Positions 9,945 through 21,300 of a stretch of 64,000 nucleotides of DNA are shown here, piece after piece. Positions within the stretch are counted from its first letter, which is position 1. The number at the start of each line of letters is the position of its first letter. The position numbers were made by a program, and so were the translations under genes. The DNA comes from Ignelater luminosus (taxonomy: Eukaryota; Arthropoda; Insecta; Coleoptera; Elateridae): contig VTPC01004094.1 in assembly GCA_011009095.1 (NCBI GenBank), forward strand, positions 115,335 through 179,334, read 5' to 3'. A model generated the notes under the pieces. That model was not told the origin of the DNA. It worked only from the letters and a program-made list of their open reading frames with translations, and ran no database searches.

Positions 9945-10628
9945 TTTCAGCGCTGCAGACCATCCAGGCCCTTGGCTTTTATGTTTTTAACTACTTGTTT
10001 CCACTTCTTACGGTCCTTTGCTCTTTCTCGCCAGTCTTCTACACCCATCTCCTTCATATCTTTTTTCACTGCTTCTAACCATTTTTTTGGGCGCCCTCTT
10101 CTCTTTTTCCCTCCTTCCCCTACACTTTTTTAATCCATCTTCTTTCTGGCATTCGAACAATGTGCCCGGATTTTTTGTGCGATGTTTGGCTTTCCATACA
10201 TATCCATTACTTCTTGGTTTGTGCGTCTTTTCCACGTTCCATCCGTTTTTTTATATCTATATTTTTCTTAAAATTTTTCTCTCCAAATTTCTATTTTCAT
10301 TTCATCTTGTTTCCTCATTGTCCAAGTTTCGCATGCATATAGGGCTACTGGTTTTATGATTGTCTCATACACACGGATTTTGGCTACTGTGGATATGTTT
10401 CTTGCTTTTAAGAATTGATTTAGTGCCCCTGTGGCTTTACTACCTTTTAATAGTCGCTTATTTATTGCTTTATCTTCCTGCCCTTTGTTTATTACTGTTA
10501 CTCCCAAGTATTCAAATTGGTTTACGTGTTCAAAATTATATTCTTTCTCATTTGCTTTTAATTTTATATATTTGTTGCTTGTTGTCACTTGTCTGTGCAT
10601 TTCGATATATTTTGTTTTGATTTCATTT
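9945..10628 (-). pseudogene. RTE-like non-LTR retrotransposon, 3' end of reverse transcriptase
   Basis: On the minus strand an open stretch (10268-10600) reads HVNQFEYLGVTVINKG, then INKRLLKGSKATGALNQFL and VYETIIKPVALYACETWTM. This is the region after the catalytic motif in RTE-like LINEs common in insects. Further 3', out of frame, come TNQEVMDMYGKP and a basic tail (REKRAPKKW, then GVEDWRERAKDRKKWKQVV) ending near 9950. The reading frame is broken between about 10260 and 10130. The catalytic core would lie in the N gap or be missing. It is a remnant and not a host gene. Confidence 0.8.
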
Positions 10629-10914
10629 NNNNNNNNNNNNNNNNNNNNNNNNNNNNNNNNNNNNNNNNNNNNNNNNNNNNNNNNNNNNNNNNNNNNNNNN
10701 NNNNNNNNNNNNNNNNNNNNNNNNNNNNNNNNNNNNNNNNNNNNNNNNNNNNNNNNNNNNNNNNNNNNNNNNNNNNNNNNNNNNNNNNNNNNNNNNNNNN
10801 NNNNNNNNNNNNNNNNNNNNNNNNNNNNNNNNNNNNNNNNNNNNNNNNNNNNNNNNNNNNNNNNNNNNNNNNNNNNNNNNNNNNNNNNNNNNNNNNNNNN
10901 NNNNNNNNNNNNNN
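10629..10914. other. Assembly gap (286 N)
   Basis: A run of N. The true sequence and length are unknown. The RTE-like LINE runs into it from the left. Confidence 0.99.
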
Positions 10915-12132
10915 CTATATTAATTAAGATGACGTATGTAAATTGCGGTACTAACAGGATGAGTTATTCCCTGTGACAGCCAAAAACAGCGAAATAATGC
11001 TGACCGCAGTAATACATATTTCACCGGAAACCCGTTCTAGTAACGATCGAAGTAGAAATATATTTCCTCTAAGTTTCTTTGGTATATATTCAACCTGTAG
11101 ATTCCACTTCAATGTATAGTATCGAAGATGACCTTCAAAAACTTTATTCTATTTAGATTGATAGTGTTTTGAATGCCATTAGGATTTCCTAAGTTAAAAG
11201 ACATATTACTTTTTTTTAAATCTGTTTAAATCGTTAACGTTAAATCATTGTTTGGTCTTTAACTGCATCTTACTTGAAACTATTTCTGCACGATAAAACT
11301 GATAGTTTTCCGTCTGGCCGTGGTCAACAATAAGCACAATTAACTTTCTACACTTTTTTGGAATACCAACTGATATAGACTTTTCAGAAAAATGGATTAC
11401 CAATAAAAGAGCAAACTCTCAAAGCCTTTTTGTAAACTTTCCTTTTAAAGCCTTTAAGCAGTATTAAAAGTGTTTGCGTGAATACCTTTAAACAATTCTC
11501 CTGTTGCGTCGAACTGTCTATATTGTTGCTTGTGCTTTTCATGTTGTGCGACCGTCTGTTTTATTGTCTCAAGTTCTACGATCTTACAGACCTTTGTTTT
11601 CAAGTTATTTGTTTTGAGAAAGCAGGTCCTTTACATACGTTGGTACGAACACACTGGCACATACCTGGTGCATTACTGAGCTTGTGAAGAACTAACGATA
11701 GTATCTTTCTTATAATGTGCGTCGAGGAGCTCTCTCAGAAAGAAGAATTAGTTTATGTACTTGGTTAATATCTATGTTACTGCATATCACACTTCACCCC
11801 ATCTAATTACCAAAACGTAAATCTCGGACTACCACTCGATAAATGTTTACTCTACAGGTACACTGATCAAAATAAAGTCAATTAACGGAGGTTAAGAAAC
11901 ATAATTAAATTCTCCTTCAACTTGAAATATGGAAGCTAGTTACAGCAATTGTTGTCTTTGCATTTTATGTATTGTTCATAACGACCTTTTAAAATACGAT
12001 AGATAATCGGAAAACGTCAAATAAAGTATTAAATAAAAAATTATAGACAATCAAGACATACACGCAGCCCCGATTTGGTCCACTAACTGGTTTTTAAATA
12101 CTCTGTAACTACATTGGTATTTTCTTTTTCAG
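10915..12132. other. No exon identified upstream of the IDS-like gene
   Basis: The first, start-codon-bearing exon of the IDS-like gene must lie here, in the gap or further left, because the exon at 12133 opens with a splice acceptor in phase 2. I could not find a convincing first exon. A 69-residue frame at 11478-11687 has no recognisable features. Confidence 0.4.
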
Positions 12133-12430
12133 CCTTCCTCTCAGAAGCACGTACAATATTATCCCACTATTTAGAAATACTGCATCTAGAATAGAAAAAG
12201 AAGAATATGATTCTATGTTTCCAGGTTTAGTTAAAGACTTAACGGAACCATACAAAAACATTCCTCAAGCTCAAAATCACTACATAAAAGTACTGGAAAG
12301 TAATGTACCTAACCACAGACAAGCAACAGGACTTGTTGTTGTGACCGCCTACAAAGCATTCGAAGTAGCCAAAAACCTCACTTCTGAACATATCCATTTG
12401 GCCAGTATTCTCGGATGGTGTGTAGATTTG
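12133..12430 (+). CDS. IDS-like gene, exon a (internal)
   Basis: The acceptor is TTTTCTTTTTCAG at 12120-12132 and the donor is TTG|GTTAGA. Codons start at 12134 (phase 2). It encodes STYNIIPLFRNTASRIEKEE through LGWCVDL. It includes the FPPS N-terminal helices and the altered IPP-binding motif. Confidence 0.85.
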
Positions 12431-12489
12431 GTTAGAAAAACTTATTGATATATGTGTTCAACCTTTACAACAATAATAATTTGTTCTAG

Positions 12490-12930
12490 TTGGTCGGCTC
12501 TTGGAAAATGAATGATGATACTATGGATGGATCAGACACTCGCTGTGGGAAACCTTGTTGGTACAAAAACGACGATATTGGTCTACGTGCTATCAATGAC
12601 GCTGTTTATTTACAACATTGTCCCTACCTGCTTTTAAAAAAATACTTTAATGGACACTATTTTTATTCTCCTGCTCTCGATTGGTTTCAGAAAATGACAC
12701 TGATATTAACATTGGGTCAGTCTATGGATACAGACTGCTTGGAGAACGGAAGGCCACTTTTTGATTCGTTTACCATGGACAGATTTAAAACGATAACCAG
12801 ATATAAAGGATCCTATGCAACATTGATACTGCCTATAGCGCTAGCCGTGGACTTTGCTAAATTACACGTTGATTTGTACAAACAAATGAAATCCATTTTG
12901 TTTGAAATGGGGAATTATTTAGATGCTCAG
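12490..12930 (+). CDS. IDS-like gene, exon b with first Asp-rich motif
   Basis: The acceptor is TTGTTCTAG and the donor is CAG|GTAAGT. There are 147 codons from LVGSWKMNDDTMDG to EMGNYLDAQ. It carries the Mg-binding DDTMD, with a Trp four residues before it where FPPS has the chain-length-determining aromatic residues. Confidence 0.9.
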
Positions 12931-12981
12931 GTAAGTTATTCTGCGATAGTAGTGGTAGTAATAATATTGATGTTATTTTAG

Positions 12982-13332
12982 AATGATATCTTAGACTGAT
13001 ACGGAGATCCTTTAATAACGGGAAAAATCGGAAGCGATATCCGTGATGGAAAGTGTAACTGGTTAATAATTAAAGCCTTGGAGAAGGCCACACATAATCA
13101 AAAAGAGGTCTTGAAACGTTTTTATGGAAGACCAGACTTACAAAGTGAATTAGAAGTTAAAATGCTATACGAAGACTTGAATATCTTAAAAGATTTCCTA
13201 GACTATAAAAAAGAAACTTATAACTTGATAAGGGAGCTTATAAGACAAATGCCTGAAAATTTCCCTCAAGATTTTTTTTTGAAATATTTGAACTCTTTGT
13301 ACGGTCGTGATGTTTTTACATCTTCACAATAG
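12982..13332 (+). CDS. IDS-like gene, last exon with in-frame TGA
   Basis: The acceptor is TTATTTTAG. It reads NDILD, then TGA at 12997-12999, then YGDPLITGKIGSDIRDGKC and the C-terminal helices to the TAG stop at 13330-13332. No alternative acceptor nearby restores a frame that avoids the TGA. Confidence 0.85.
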
Positions 13333-13400
13333 CGTATTTTAGCCTTTTTTTTTATGTAAAAACTATTCTTAAGTTTCAATTTAGTGCCAATACTTAGTAT

Positions 13401-13422
13401 GTTAAGTTAAGTTAAGTTAAGT
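13401..13422 (+). repeat. (GTTAA)4 microsatellite
   Basis: Four tandem GTTAA units plus GT, in the 3' flank of the IDS-like gene. Confidence 0.8.
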
Positions 13423-13501
13423 GGGAGTTAAAAAATGTGTTTTATGATGTTCAAATTATTAAGGGTAATTCTTATCAAAAATAATAATTTTATAAGTTCT
13501 A

Positions 13502-13507
13502 AATAAA
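13502..13507 (+). promoter_or_regulatory. Poly(A) signal AATAAA, IDS-like gene
   Basis: AATAAA 170 bp after the stop codon of the IDS-like gene. It is the first good signal on the plus strand. Confidence 0.4.
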
Positions 13508-15228
13508 GTAATTTAATTAAAAAAAAATTAATAACGCTGACTAGTCGTAAAATTCATTTTAAAGCATGCAGAGAAAATACCACAACAGAATCCTTATCGC
13601 TTTACAAAAACACCAAAGATTCTAATTTTAATTCTCATACTAATTTAATAAAAGGCATAACATGTACGTTTAGCACCGGAATTATGGAGAAGACGAAGAT
13701 ACTAAACGCATTCAATTCATAAAGCCTACTTTTTCTGTTCAATCGTGTATAAAAGAAAATTGGAAATGTTTCACAATAAACTAGGTAACTAATAAAACGC
13801 TGAAAAACAGAACATACCTTAGGCCTAAACTTTAATTTGAATTAGATTGGATAAAGGTTTTACTAGATAATTTATTTTTTTTTCTTTTGGTTGTCTATTT
13901 AAAAAAACAAGAGGAAAGAAAATCAGTTTCTGTTACTGATTTATGTTTTTATTTTACCCAATCTCTGTCAAATCCAATGTTTCAGAGTATTATTTTAGAT
14001 TACTTGTTTAATTATTATTTGTTCTGACTATCAACAGTTTTTATTTTGCCTAAATTTCGTTCTCGAAGAATTTTAAATAGTCTTAATAGTTTTGTTAATT
14101 AGGATTTTTTTCTATTTTTTGAACTTGTTATTACATTCAGAAATCTAACCTTCGCCAAATCTGCGTGTAATAGAATTTTCTGATTTATTTGAAAAAGCCT
14201 GAATGAAGTATTTTACGAACTAATGGAGTTTTCGTCTGATTTCATCGCTGTATACGACGTTTTCTCTCTTCGAATCCTAGTCATCTTTAGATTGATTGCT
14301 TGAACAATTGGAGGTCCCAGATTGAATCCCTTTTCAAAATCTTCCTGCAAAGTCACATTTACTCAAAATTTTGTGAAAAACAGAAGGATAGTAGACGCTA
14401 TTTTGAGGATTATCCTCCCCCCGTCTTCTTGTCGGTCGGTACTCTCTCGTCTTGTGCATGCAATCAAGTGCGTACTCCACATAAAACTGAATAAACCTCA
14501 GGGGTAACAAATGCTAATTAGAATATTATTTTGCTCCTCTAGTTTTCTGGGACTACAAAAGATTTTGTCGATGGAAGACATCTCCAGCGGTTTAGGTTTC
14601 AAAGTTCTTTCCTTTTGGGGACCATATTTGCGGCAATTTTGAAGAAGCTTCTATAGGAAGGTAAGCTGGAACCTGAGGTCCTTGAACTTTATTTATTTTA
14701 ATATTTACGACTTAAATTTTGATTATTAGATTTGTTTGATTTATTTTATCATTTTATATGATTCCAATTAATAAAATTTTCCTAAATAAGTATATATTAA
14801 GATACGTCTAAAATATGAGCAAATGAAATAATGAAATAATCTTTTTCATGGTTGTAACAATACCTTATTGTTTTGTATAAGCCTTAATTATCTATACATT
14901 CGTGGGTTTATTCAATCGTATGGTTCCGATTTTGAAGTACCGCTTTTGCATATTTTTTCTTCATCCTAACTGTATATTAGGACTTGTTTACAATAAATCA
15001 AGTTTTAGTAAAAACTTGTTGTCTATGCGTTTTTTTATTGCACCCCCCCTTACTCATACCCAAAGTTTCCACCTAGGGCTTAGTCTGGAGAGCAACTACA
15101 GATATTATCCTAACCTACTTATTACTACTACTCTTGGGTAACTTTGCTATGCAAAATCTTAGAATTGCTAGTTTCGCTGAAAAGTTTATAATTAATCGAA
15201 AACAATGTAGCATGTGGCAAAAAATATC
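13508..15228. other. No gene seen
   Basis: AT-rich intergenic sequence. Short frames near 14300-14500 and 14902-15141 have no recognisable domain. No repeat match within the window was noticed. Confidence 0.45.
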
Positions 15229-15416
15229 ATATTTATTGCTAGAGTTGTCTATCAGTCTGGACAATTTACGCTATGTAAGAAAGTGAATTTTTACTATGCA
15301 GGGTTGCAATTTTATACTTATGCGGCGACAATTGTTTTATAATCATAAGCTAACACGCACTGCCACAGAAGAGCTTATTTAAAGCAAAGAAAATATTTTT
15401 TCTGACATTATTATTA
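15229..15416. repeat. Direct repeat B, left copy (~188 bp)
   Basis: Runs from ATATTTATTGCTAGAGTTGT to TCTGACATTATTATTA. It is repeated in the same orientation at 16541-16716 with scattered mismatches and small indels. Shared blocks include TGTCTATCAGTCTGGACAA and TTTTATAATCATAAGCTAAC. It sits at the 3' side of the minus-strand LINE remnant. Confidence 0.8.
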
Positions 15417-16540
15417 TAGGTATATTACCTTATCTCTTGTGCTATTTAACAGTGTTGGGTATTACATCTAAATTTGACAAATTATAATTATTTTTTCAAT
15501 TTAATTGTGAACAAATTTGGCTCATTTCTTCTTATTTCACGAGGTCCTTCTCGCTTCCACGCATGTAGTTCCTTTCTTCTTCAGTAATTCACCTAGTGTT
15601 TTGTCCCACGGTCTTCCCCTTACTTCCATTTTCTCGATTTTAGCTTTCCAGATTTGTTTTACTGGTCTTTTGCTGTTCATCCGTTGTAGGTGTCCCCACC
15701 AGCTTAGTTGTCTCTTCTCGATGAATCTCAATATTGGGTTGATTTTCTTATTTCTGTATTTCTTACTCTATCGATAATTGTCACTATTTTAACTCTTCCG
15801 AGGTATCTCATTTCTATCGACTGTATTCTGCTTTTTTAGTCTTTGATTCAAGGTCCACGTTTCGCATCCGAACATTAAAATTCGTCTAAAAATCGTTTTG
15901 AATACCTTTATTTTTGTTTTCCTCGATATTTCTCTTTTATTTATAAAAATTTGACCCATTGTGTAAAACATCTTCATTGCCTTTTCTATTCTGTTGTTTT
16001 TTTCTAATTCTACTTTTGTAAGTATTTTTTTTATGATTTTGTCAATATGCTAGATTATAAATAGTAGATGTTTTTGATTGTTCTTATTATCTTTCTAGTG
16101 ATTCCTCCTTTTAAGTACGTTTCAAAGTTTCCTTCTGTGGCTTTTATCGAGGGCTTTTTCCAAGTCAATAAATCCTACCAATACTTTTTCTCAATAATCT
16201 CCTTCACTGTAAAATATGGTCTTGAATACTTTTTCCTTTTATGAATGCGCTCGGTGACTGCGAATAAGTTTTCTACTGGAGTTATAATCTTCTTTTCTAT
16301 AATTTGTTCATATATTTTCATTGATACGTTGGTTAGTTTTATCCCTCTATAGTTTTTACATTTGTATTTATGTCCTTTTTTAAAAAAAAAACGGTACTGT
16401 TAGTGATGTTTTCCAATCTTTCGGGATTTGTTCTTCTATCCACATTTTGTTCAGTATTTCCAGTAGTTTCTATGTAGTTTTTTGGCCCATATAATTTAGC
16501 ATTTCTGTTATAATCTTGTCGTAACCTGGGCTTTTATTAT
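15417..16540 (-). pseudogene. Non-LTR retrotransposon remnant (reverse transcriptase pieces)
   Basis: On the minus strand, starting near 16530, fragments read PGYDKIITEMLNYMGQK, then NKMWIEEQIPKDWKTSLTVP and KCKNYRGIKLTNVSMKIYEQII, all typical of the N-terminal fingers of RTE/CFDP2-like LINE reverse transcriptases. Further 3' are KIKVFKTIFRRILMFGCETW (15850-15950) and a C-terminal part LSWWGHLQRMNSKRPVKQI (15640-15710). The catalytic YADD region is missing between them. Several stops and frameshifts are present. The copy is flanked on both sides by direct repeat B, suggesting that it sits between two copies of the element's own end or of a duplicated target. Confidence 0.8.
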
Positions 16541-16716
16541 ATTATATTTATTGCAAGATATGTCTATCAGTCTGGACAACTTTGCTATGTAAGAAAATAA
16601 ATTTTTACTGTTCAGGGTTTCAATACTTACAGATGTTTTATAATCATAAGCTAACACTCACTGCCAGAGAAGGACTTATTTAAAACAAAGAAAAAATTTT
16701 TCTGACAATATTATTA
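16541..16716. repeat. Direct repeat B, right copy
   Basis: Second copy of the repeat at 15229-15416, from ATATTTATTGCAAGATATGT to TCTGACAATATTATTA. Confidence 0.8.
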
Positions 16717-18202
16717 AAGAAAGATAAATTGTTTGTTTTATACGTTAGAATTATAGATGTCGGGAGAATCGGTTCATACTGTAGTTGTTCCAGTTTTCTA
16801 CATAATATAATGAGTAAATATCCTCTGAAATTGCAGTTTTTGAATTTATTTCTATGTTGTTCACGGTAAGAAAAATAAATTTAGAATAAACCTGATTAAG
16901 TTAGACAGAAACATAGCTTGAATCAAAAGAAATCTTTGTCTGACTGTAAGTGCAGTAACAAACAATAAAGGCTATGGTAATTTTACCGTGTACATTGTAA
17001 ACTCTAATAATTTCAATTGTTACAGTACAAACCATAAAGTTTGTATATCATAGGTATTGTATTTTTTACTTGTAGTAAATGGAAAATTGCTTTCCAATTT
17101 ATAATAAGTATAATAAATTATACCAACTTGTCCCGTCGTTATAAATTGTAATGCTTTACAGTATCTTTTACCGTGAATTTTACCTTAAAATCTAATTAAA
17201 TAAATTTCTCCGTGTAGTCACACAGGTAATACAGAATAACTTAAATCCTATGGAATAAACTACTACAGGTAAAAAAGTAATAAACAAATATGTACTGTAA
17301 AATATTTTATTTTCTCTAGGTAACAATTTTTAGTTAAAAGTTGTTTCATTAAATGGACGGAAAACAGTTCAAAAACACTGCAGTAACATTGTAGCTAAGG
17401 CCTTAACAGTACATTATTTAAACTCTTAATAAGATTATTAAACATTGAAAGTAAAATTTGATTCTGTTATCTTTATGAAACTACAAGAAAAATTCATCAA
17501 CAGGTCAATAAATTTTAAACGATTAAAAAAACAATAAACTGAGATTAGATTGAACATCACCTACTCAAAGAATTAAATATAGATGATAACAATAAATTGT
17601 CATTGGTTTCATTGTCACTTTACTCTTGTACATAAATCTGAAAAATTTTATGATTATTCCAATTGATAATAATTTTATTGCTCATTCTAGAAATTACTAT
17701 TTATCATATTACACTATTTTTATATACAAAGCATCCCTGATTTAACTCTGTTTTAAATTTTACACTTTCAGAAAGTTTTATGAGAAAACAGGCAATATTT
17801 AAAACTTATTTAATAAGTTACACAACCGTTAATCTTAAATTACTTTGATCACAGATTTATTTACCTTGAATTCTTTTTTTATAAGTATTTTTGTTGCAAA
17901 GATTTATTTAAAAAGAGATCGTATTTTAAAATATGAATTAGAGATGAAGGCAAGTTATTTGAAAAAAGCAACAAAATAAAAATGATTAAAAATACTGTAG
18001 AAAAATCAGATTGTACAATGAAAATTACAAATAAGAAGATTTTAAAGAAAACAAGACAAAAGTATGTAATTATAAGAATATTCGACATTACATACACAAA
18101 CGAGAAAAATATACTAATAAAACTAGAAAAATTAAATAATTCACGAATTCTAAAATTATTAAATATTAGTTGACTGTAAAGTTTAAAATAATTAAAAATT
18201 AG
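16717..18202. other. No gene seen
   Basis: Very AT-rich sequence between the LINE remnant and the 3' end of the BicDR gene. The part next to 18202 is the BicDR 3' untranslated region. Open frames here are random A/T-rich reading. Confidence 0.45.
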
Positions 18203-18340
18203 CTATCGTTGAAAAAACCTAAGCAATCTTCGACGAGGTGGCACTACAGGTGGTGACATTTGAGCAGTGCTGCGCATTTTTATTTCTTGATTTGTAAGTT
18301 TACTCTTTAGTTGCTCATCTAGAAGTTCTTGCATGTCCAT
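18203..18340 (-). CDS. BicDR: BicDR last exon
   Basis: 45 codons plus TAG (18203-18205). The acceptor is TTTTTAG|ATGGAC. It reads MDMQELLDEQLKSKL, then a Pro-rich PPVVPPRRR and a basic end LLRFFQR. Frame and phase join directly to the previous exon. Confidence 0.85.
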   Translation of the reverse strand: MDMQELLDEQLKSKLTNQEIKMRSTAQMSPPVVPPRRRLLRFFQR

Positions 18341-21300
18341 CTAAAAACAGAGAAAATGGAACTTTAGTATGTATTCAATACTGATAAATTAGAAATAAAA
18401 ATATTTAGGCAGAAAATGAAGTGAAAATAAGGAAATAAATCAATTCTTCAGACGTGGGTATTTTAAAAAATTTAGAATCACTAAAAATTGCTCTTGCTAA
18501 AAATATAAGATGATATAATCAGAGGAAAAGTTTTTTTCAAATGTCATGTTAATTAATATGTCAAAGTTACAGTAGATCCAAATTTTGAAAGACTGAAATC
18601 TTTTCAAAAATCCAAAATTTGAATTGAATTTGAAAAGGTTAAACTAGGATTTAAAACAATGTTAAAGATTAGTCAATTTAAATAGCAGATATTTGGCTGC
18701 TCAAACTTCTGTAAATTTAAAGATTCCACATTTCGAGTTTAAACGTCTCCTCTAAAGAATTTACAATTTTCCAAAATCTCTAGTAGCCATAATTCCACCA
18801 TTTTGACGATTAAAATGAGTTGATTTCTAAGAATGATTTATCACATTAGAGTTAAATAAGATCAAAGAGTTACTGATAAAGTGGTGGTGCGTGATTTATG
18901 TTGTTGCTCAGGTTGTCTTTGAAAATCACGAAGTGGTACAATAAAGACTGTCTAGAGCTAATTAAAAATGCCTCTCTTAACATCCATGTAAAATTTATAA
19001 AGCATCCATTGTTTATTCGTACAATTCATAAGCAGAGGCGTACTCTAACGTCCATGAAACAGTTTGTTTGTTCATCTTCTTTTTAAACTGGCTCATTTCC
19101 CTTCTTTTGTATTATAAAATAACAATGTGTCAATGCTCATTCAGTATCTAATACCCGCTAATATTTGAAAATTCAACATACTCTATGATACTCAAAAAAT
19201 TCAGATACAACTATTTAAAAGTAATTTTATACAAACAACTCAGACTTTGGATGTCGCCTACAGGCATTCAGATATACAGTACATTAACTAAGGTATCTTA
19301 CTAATATAAGGGTTTTAGCTATATGATTGACATAATAGCATAAACGTTATCTTTTATCATTTAAGACTCTTTTTACTAGAGAAATTCATAAATCGTGGAA
19401 AAAGAATTTTTCTTTATTGGTGATCGGTATTCATACGTCGACAATATGGAAGTAATTTACAGCAATTACCAACTACGTCTTTATTCTTTAGTAGCCTTTA
19501 CCACCTCTCTGAAAGGTTTTATAAAAATATTCATTCTGATAGATGACTTAAAGTACTACAAAGCCCACCAAGAGAAATATTTGGATAACTCGCAAAAATT
19601 GGCCTCTAGCCGGCAGTGTTACGTAAAAAGGTCTGCAATGCATTACTGAAACAACTGAAGAGTTTACCTTAAATAGCACCTTTTGAATTCATTCGCATGG
19701 TAAGCGTACCGAAATTCAAGTTGGGTATTTCAAGAAAAAAGAGGAACCGAAGCATTTTCAGTTCAAAGTGCCACGCTGAAAAGAGAATTAAAAAGAGCGC
19801 AGTTCCATTGGTCGCAATCTTACATTTGTTCTAGAGCTGAAGATGTATATCCATCAATGAAGATCCATCCATCACGCCGAGTAAATAAATCTTCTTGCAT
19901 TATGATCATAATTATTGACTTTTTCAGTCTGTATCGCAATTTTTTCGTTAAAATTTTCTTTTAATCTAGAAATTGTTTTCTAAAAGCGTTCAATTGCTAA
20001 CTATATCTGACGTTTGTGTAAGCCTGAAAAATCAACCAAACAAATGATATGAAAATTCAGCATCGGAATCTGAAACTTTGGTATCGGATCAATTTTGAAT
20101 GAATGAAATGAAAAAGCGAAAAAGAGCTGTACTCGCCAGGAATTCTAAGCATTCGTTAGTACTGTTTTAGACAAAAGAATTTTTACCGCACGATATTGTT
20201 TCCGCAAGTACCTGTTTTCACACGAACGAAATTATTGCGAGGCTAGAACAACAAAACACAATCCGTTCTTGTAAACGCGTCTGAAATATGTCACTTTATA
20301 AAATATTAAAGTAGAACTTATAGAAGCAAACTGGACAAAATGACATTTCAAAGATGGATAGACCACATATTAAGGAAACCGAGATCAGCTATAAGATACA
20401 GATCATTAAATCACCAAAGAATCACTAAATGATGTTTTAAAAGATCTTGAGTTTAGTCTCCCTAGGAATGCCGTTGGTTCCCTAAGAATTTTGAAATCTA
20501 CATTTCCATGTATAACCACTAACGGACAAATTAAAAATGTTTCCATTTTCTCTCAGAAATGAAATTATACTAACAGTCCTATTTCTAAGACATTTGGAAG
20601 TGTATAAGCATAAAGACAGATTTGATTAACTCACAAAATAGAAGCTATGAAAACTGAACAAAACACAATATACCTGGTACTTCACCGAGTATCTATCTCG
20701 GCTTCCATAGTTCGTAAACTTCCATCCAGCACAATACTGTAATCGAAACAGCTAACAAAATCAAAACTATGACTATGACTGTGGCTGAAGGTCCTGCAAG
20801 GTCGGTAAAAACAGATAGAAGAAAGCCTCAAACGAATCGGAAAAGAAAGAGAAGGAAGAAAGAATCTGAATGGAATTTCTCTATGCAACAAAGAAGAATG
20901 AATCCAAGAGGAAACAATTTAAGTAAGAGAAGTAAATTCCAAAGAAAATTTATACAATCCGTGAGCAAAAGAAGAAAAGCATAATTCTATTGTTGTAACA
21001 TCATAAAAAAAAGTAATGTCAATTGAGTTGTTCTAAAATTCTCTTTTTCTAAATGTTCGGTCCCTTTAAATTTCAAATTAAAAAAGTTTTAAATACTTTT
21101 GTAAATATACCAATCTATAACTAATTGCTGTGACGGTCATTAAATTCTATTATCAGAATAATAGGTTTTATTGGTATATGTAGGGGCACATTTTATAGCT
21201 CGTATGATTTAATTAATACTGTGATAAGATTTCATGGTTATTGTTAATTTGTAGTAAGAGTTGAAAAACCTATTGGCAAGAAAAAAGTTAAGTCATTGTA

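Larger units (their letters stand above)
12133..13332 (+). pseudogene. Isoprenyl diphosphate synthase-like gene, probable IDS-derived terpene synthase, one in-frame TGA
   Basis: Three exons (12133-12430, 12490-12930, 12982-13332) separated by 59 and 51 bp GT-AG introns give about 361 residues aligning end to end with insect farnesyl diphosphate synthase (FPPS). The first Asp-rich motif is kept (DDTMD, 12514-12528), as are the catalytic-pocket parts LGQSMD, RYKGSY and TGKIGSDIRD. The isopentenyl-diphosphate-binding residues are not: the usual GGKxxR is NHRQAT (12311-12328), TRRGQPCW is TRCGKPCW, and the second Asp-rich motif starts NDILD instead of DDxxD. This is the pattern expected when an FPPS copy becomes a terpene synthase that ionises an allylic diphosphate, as described in flea beetles and stink bugs. 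At 12997-12999 a TGA replaces the usual Cys codon before YGDP, while 110+ codons downstream stay open. It is therefore a young pseudogene, a null allele or a base error. The start exon was not found. Product and substrate are unknown. Confidence 0.88.

Noticed and set aside
11478..11687. 69-residue frame considered as first exon of the IDS-like gene
   Set aside because: No phase 2 donor that joins it to the exon at 12133, and the sequence looks like random hydrophobic A/T-rich reading.
11715..11768. ATGTGCGTCGAGGAGCTC mini-frame before the IDS-like gene as start exon
   Set aside because: Its possible donors are in phase 0 or 1, not the phase 2 needed.
12997..12999. Selenocysteine at the in-frame TGA
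   Set aside because: No SECIS structure recognised and beetles examined so far lack selenoproteins. Kept only as a question in the findings.
14260..14480. TTCGAATCC-like word suggesting a tRNA T-arm
   Set aside because: No acceptor, D or anticodon stem could be placed around it.
20682..20984. Overlapping frames on both strands, one very basic
   Set aside because: They sit inside a BicDR intron, have no domain and no splice support.
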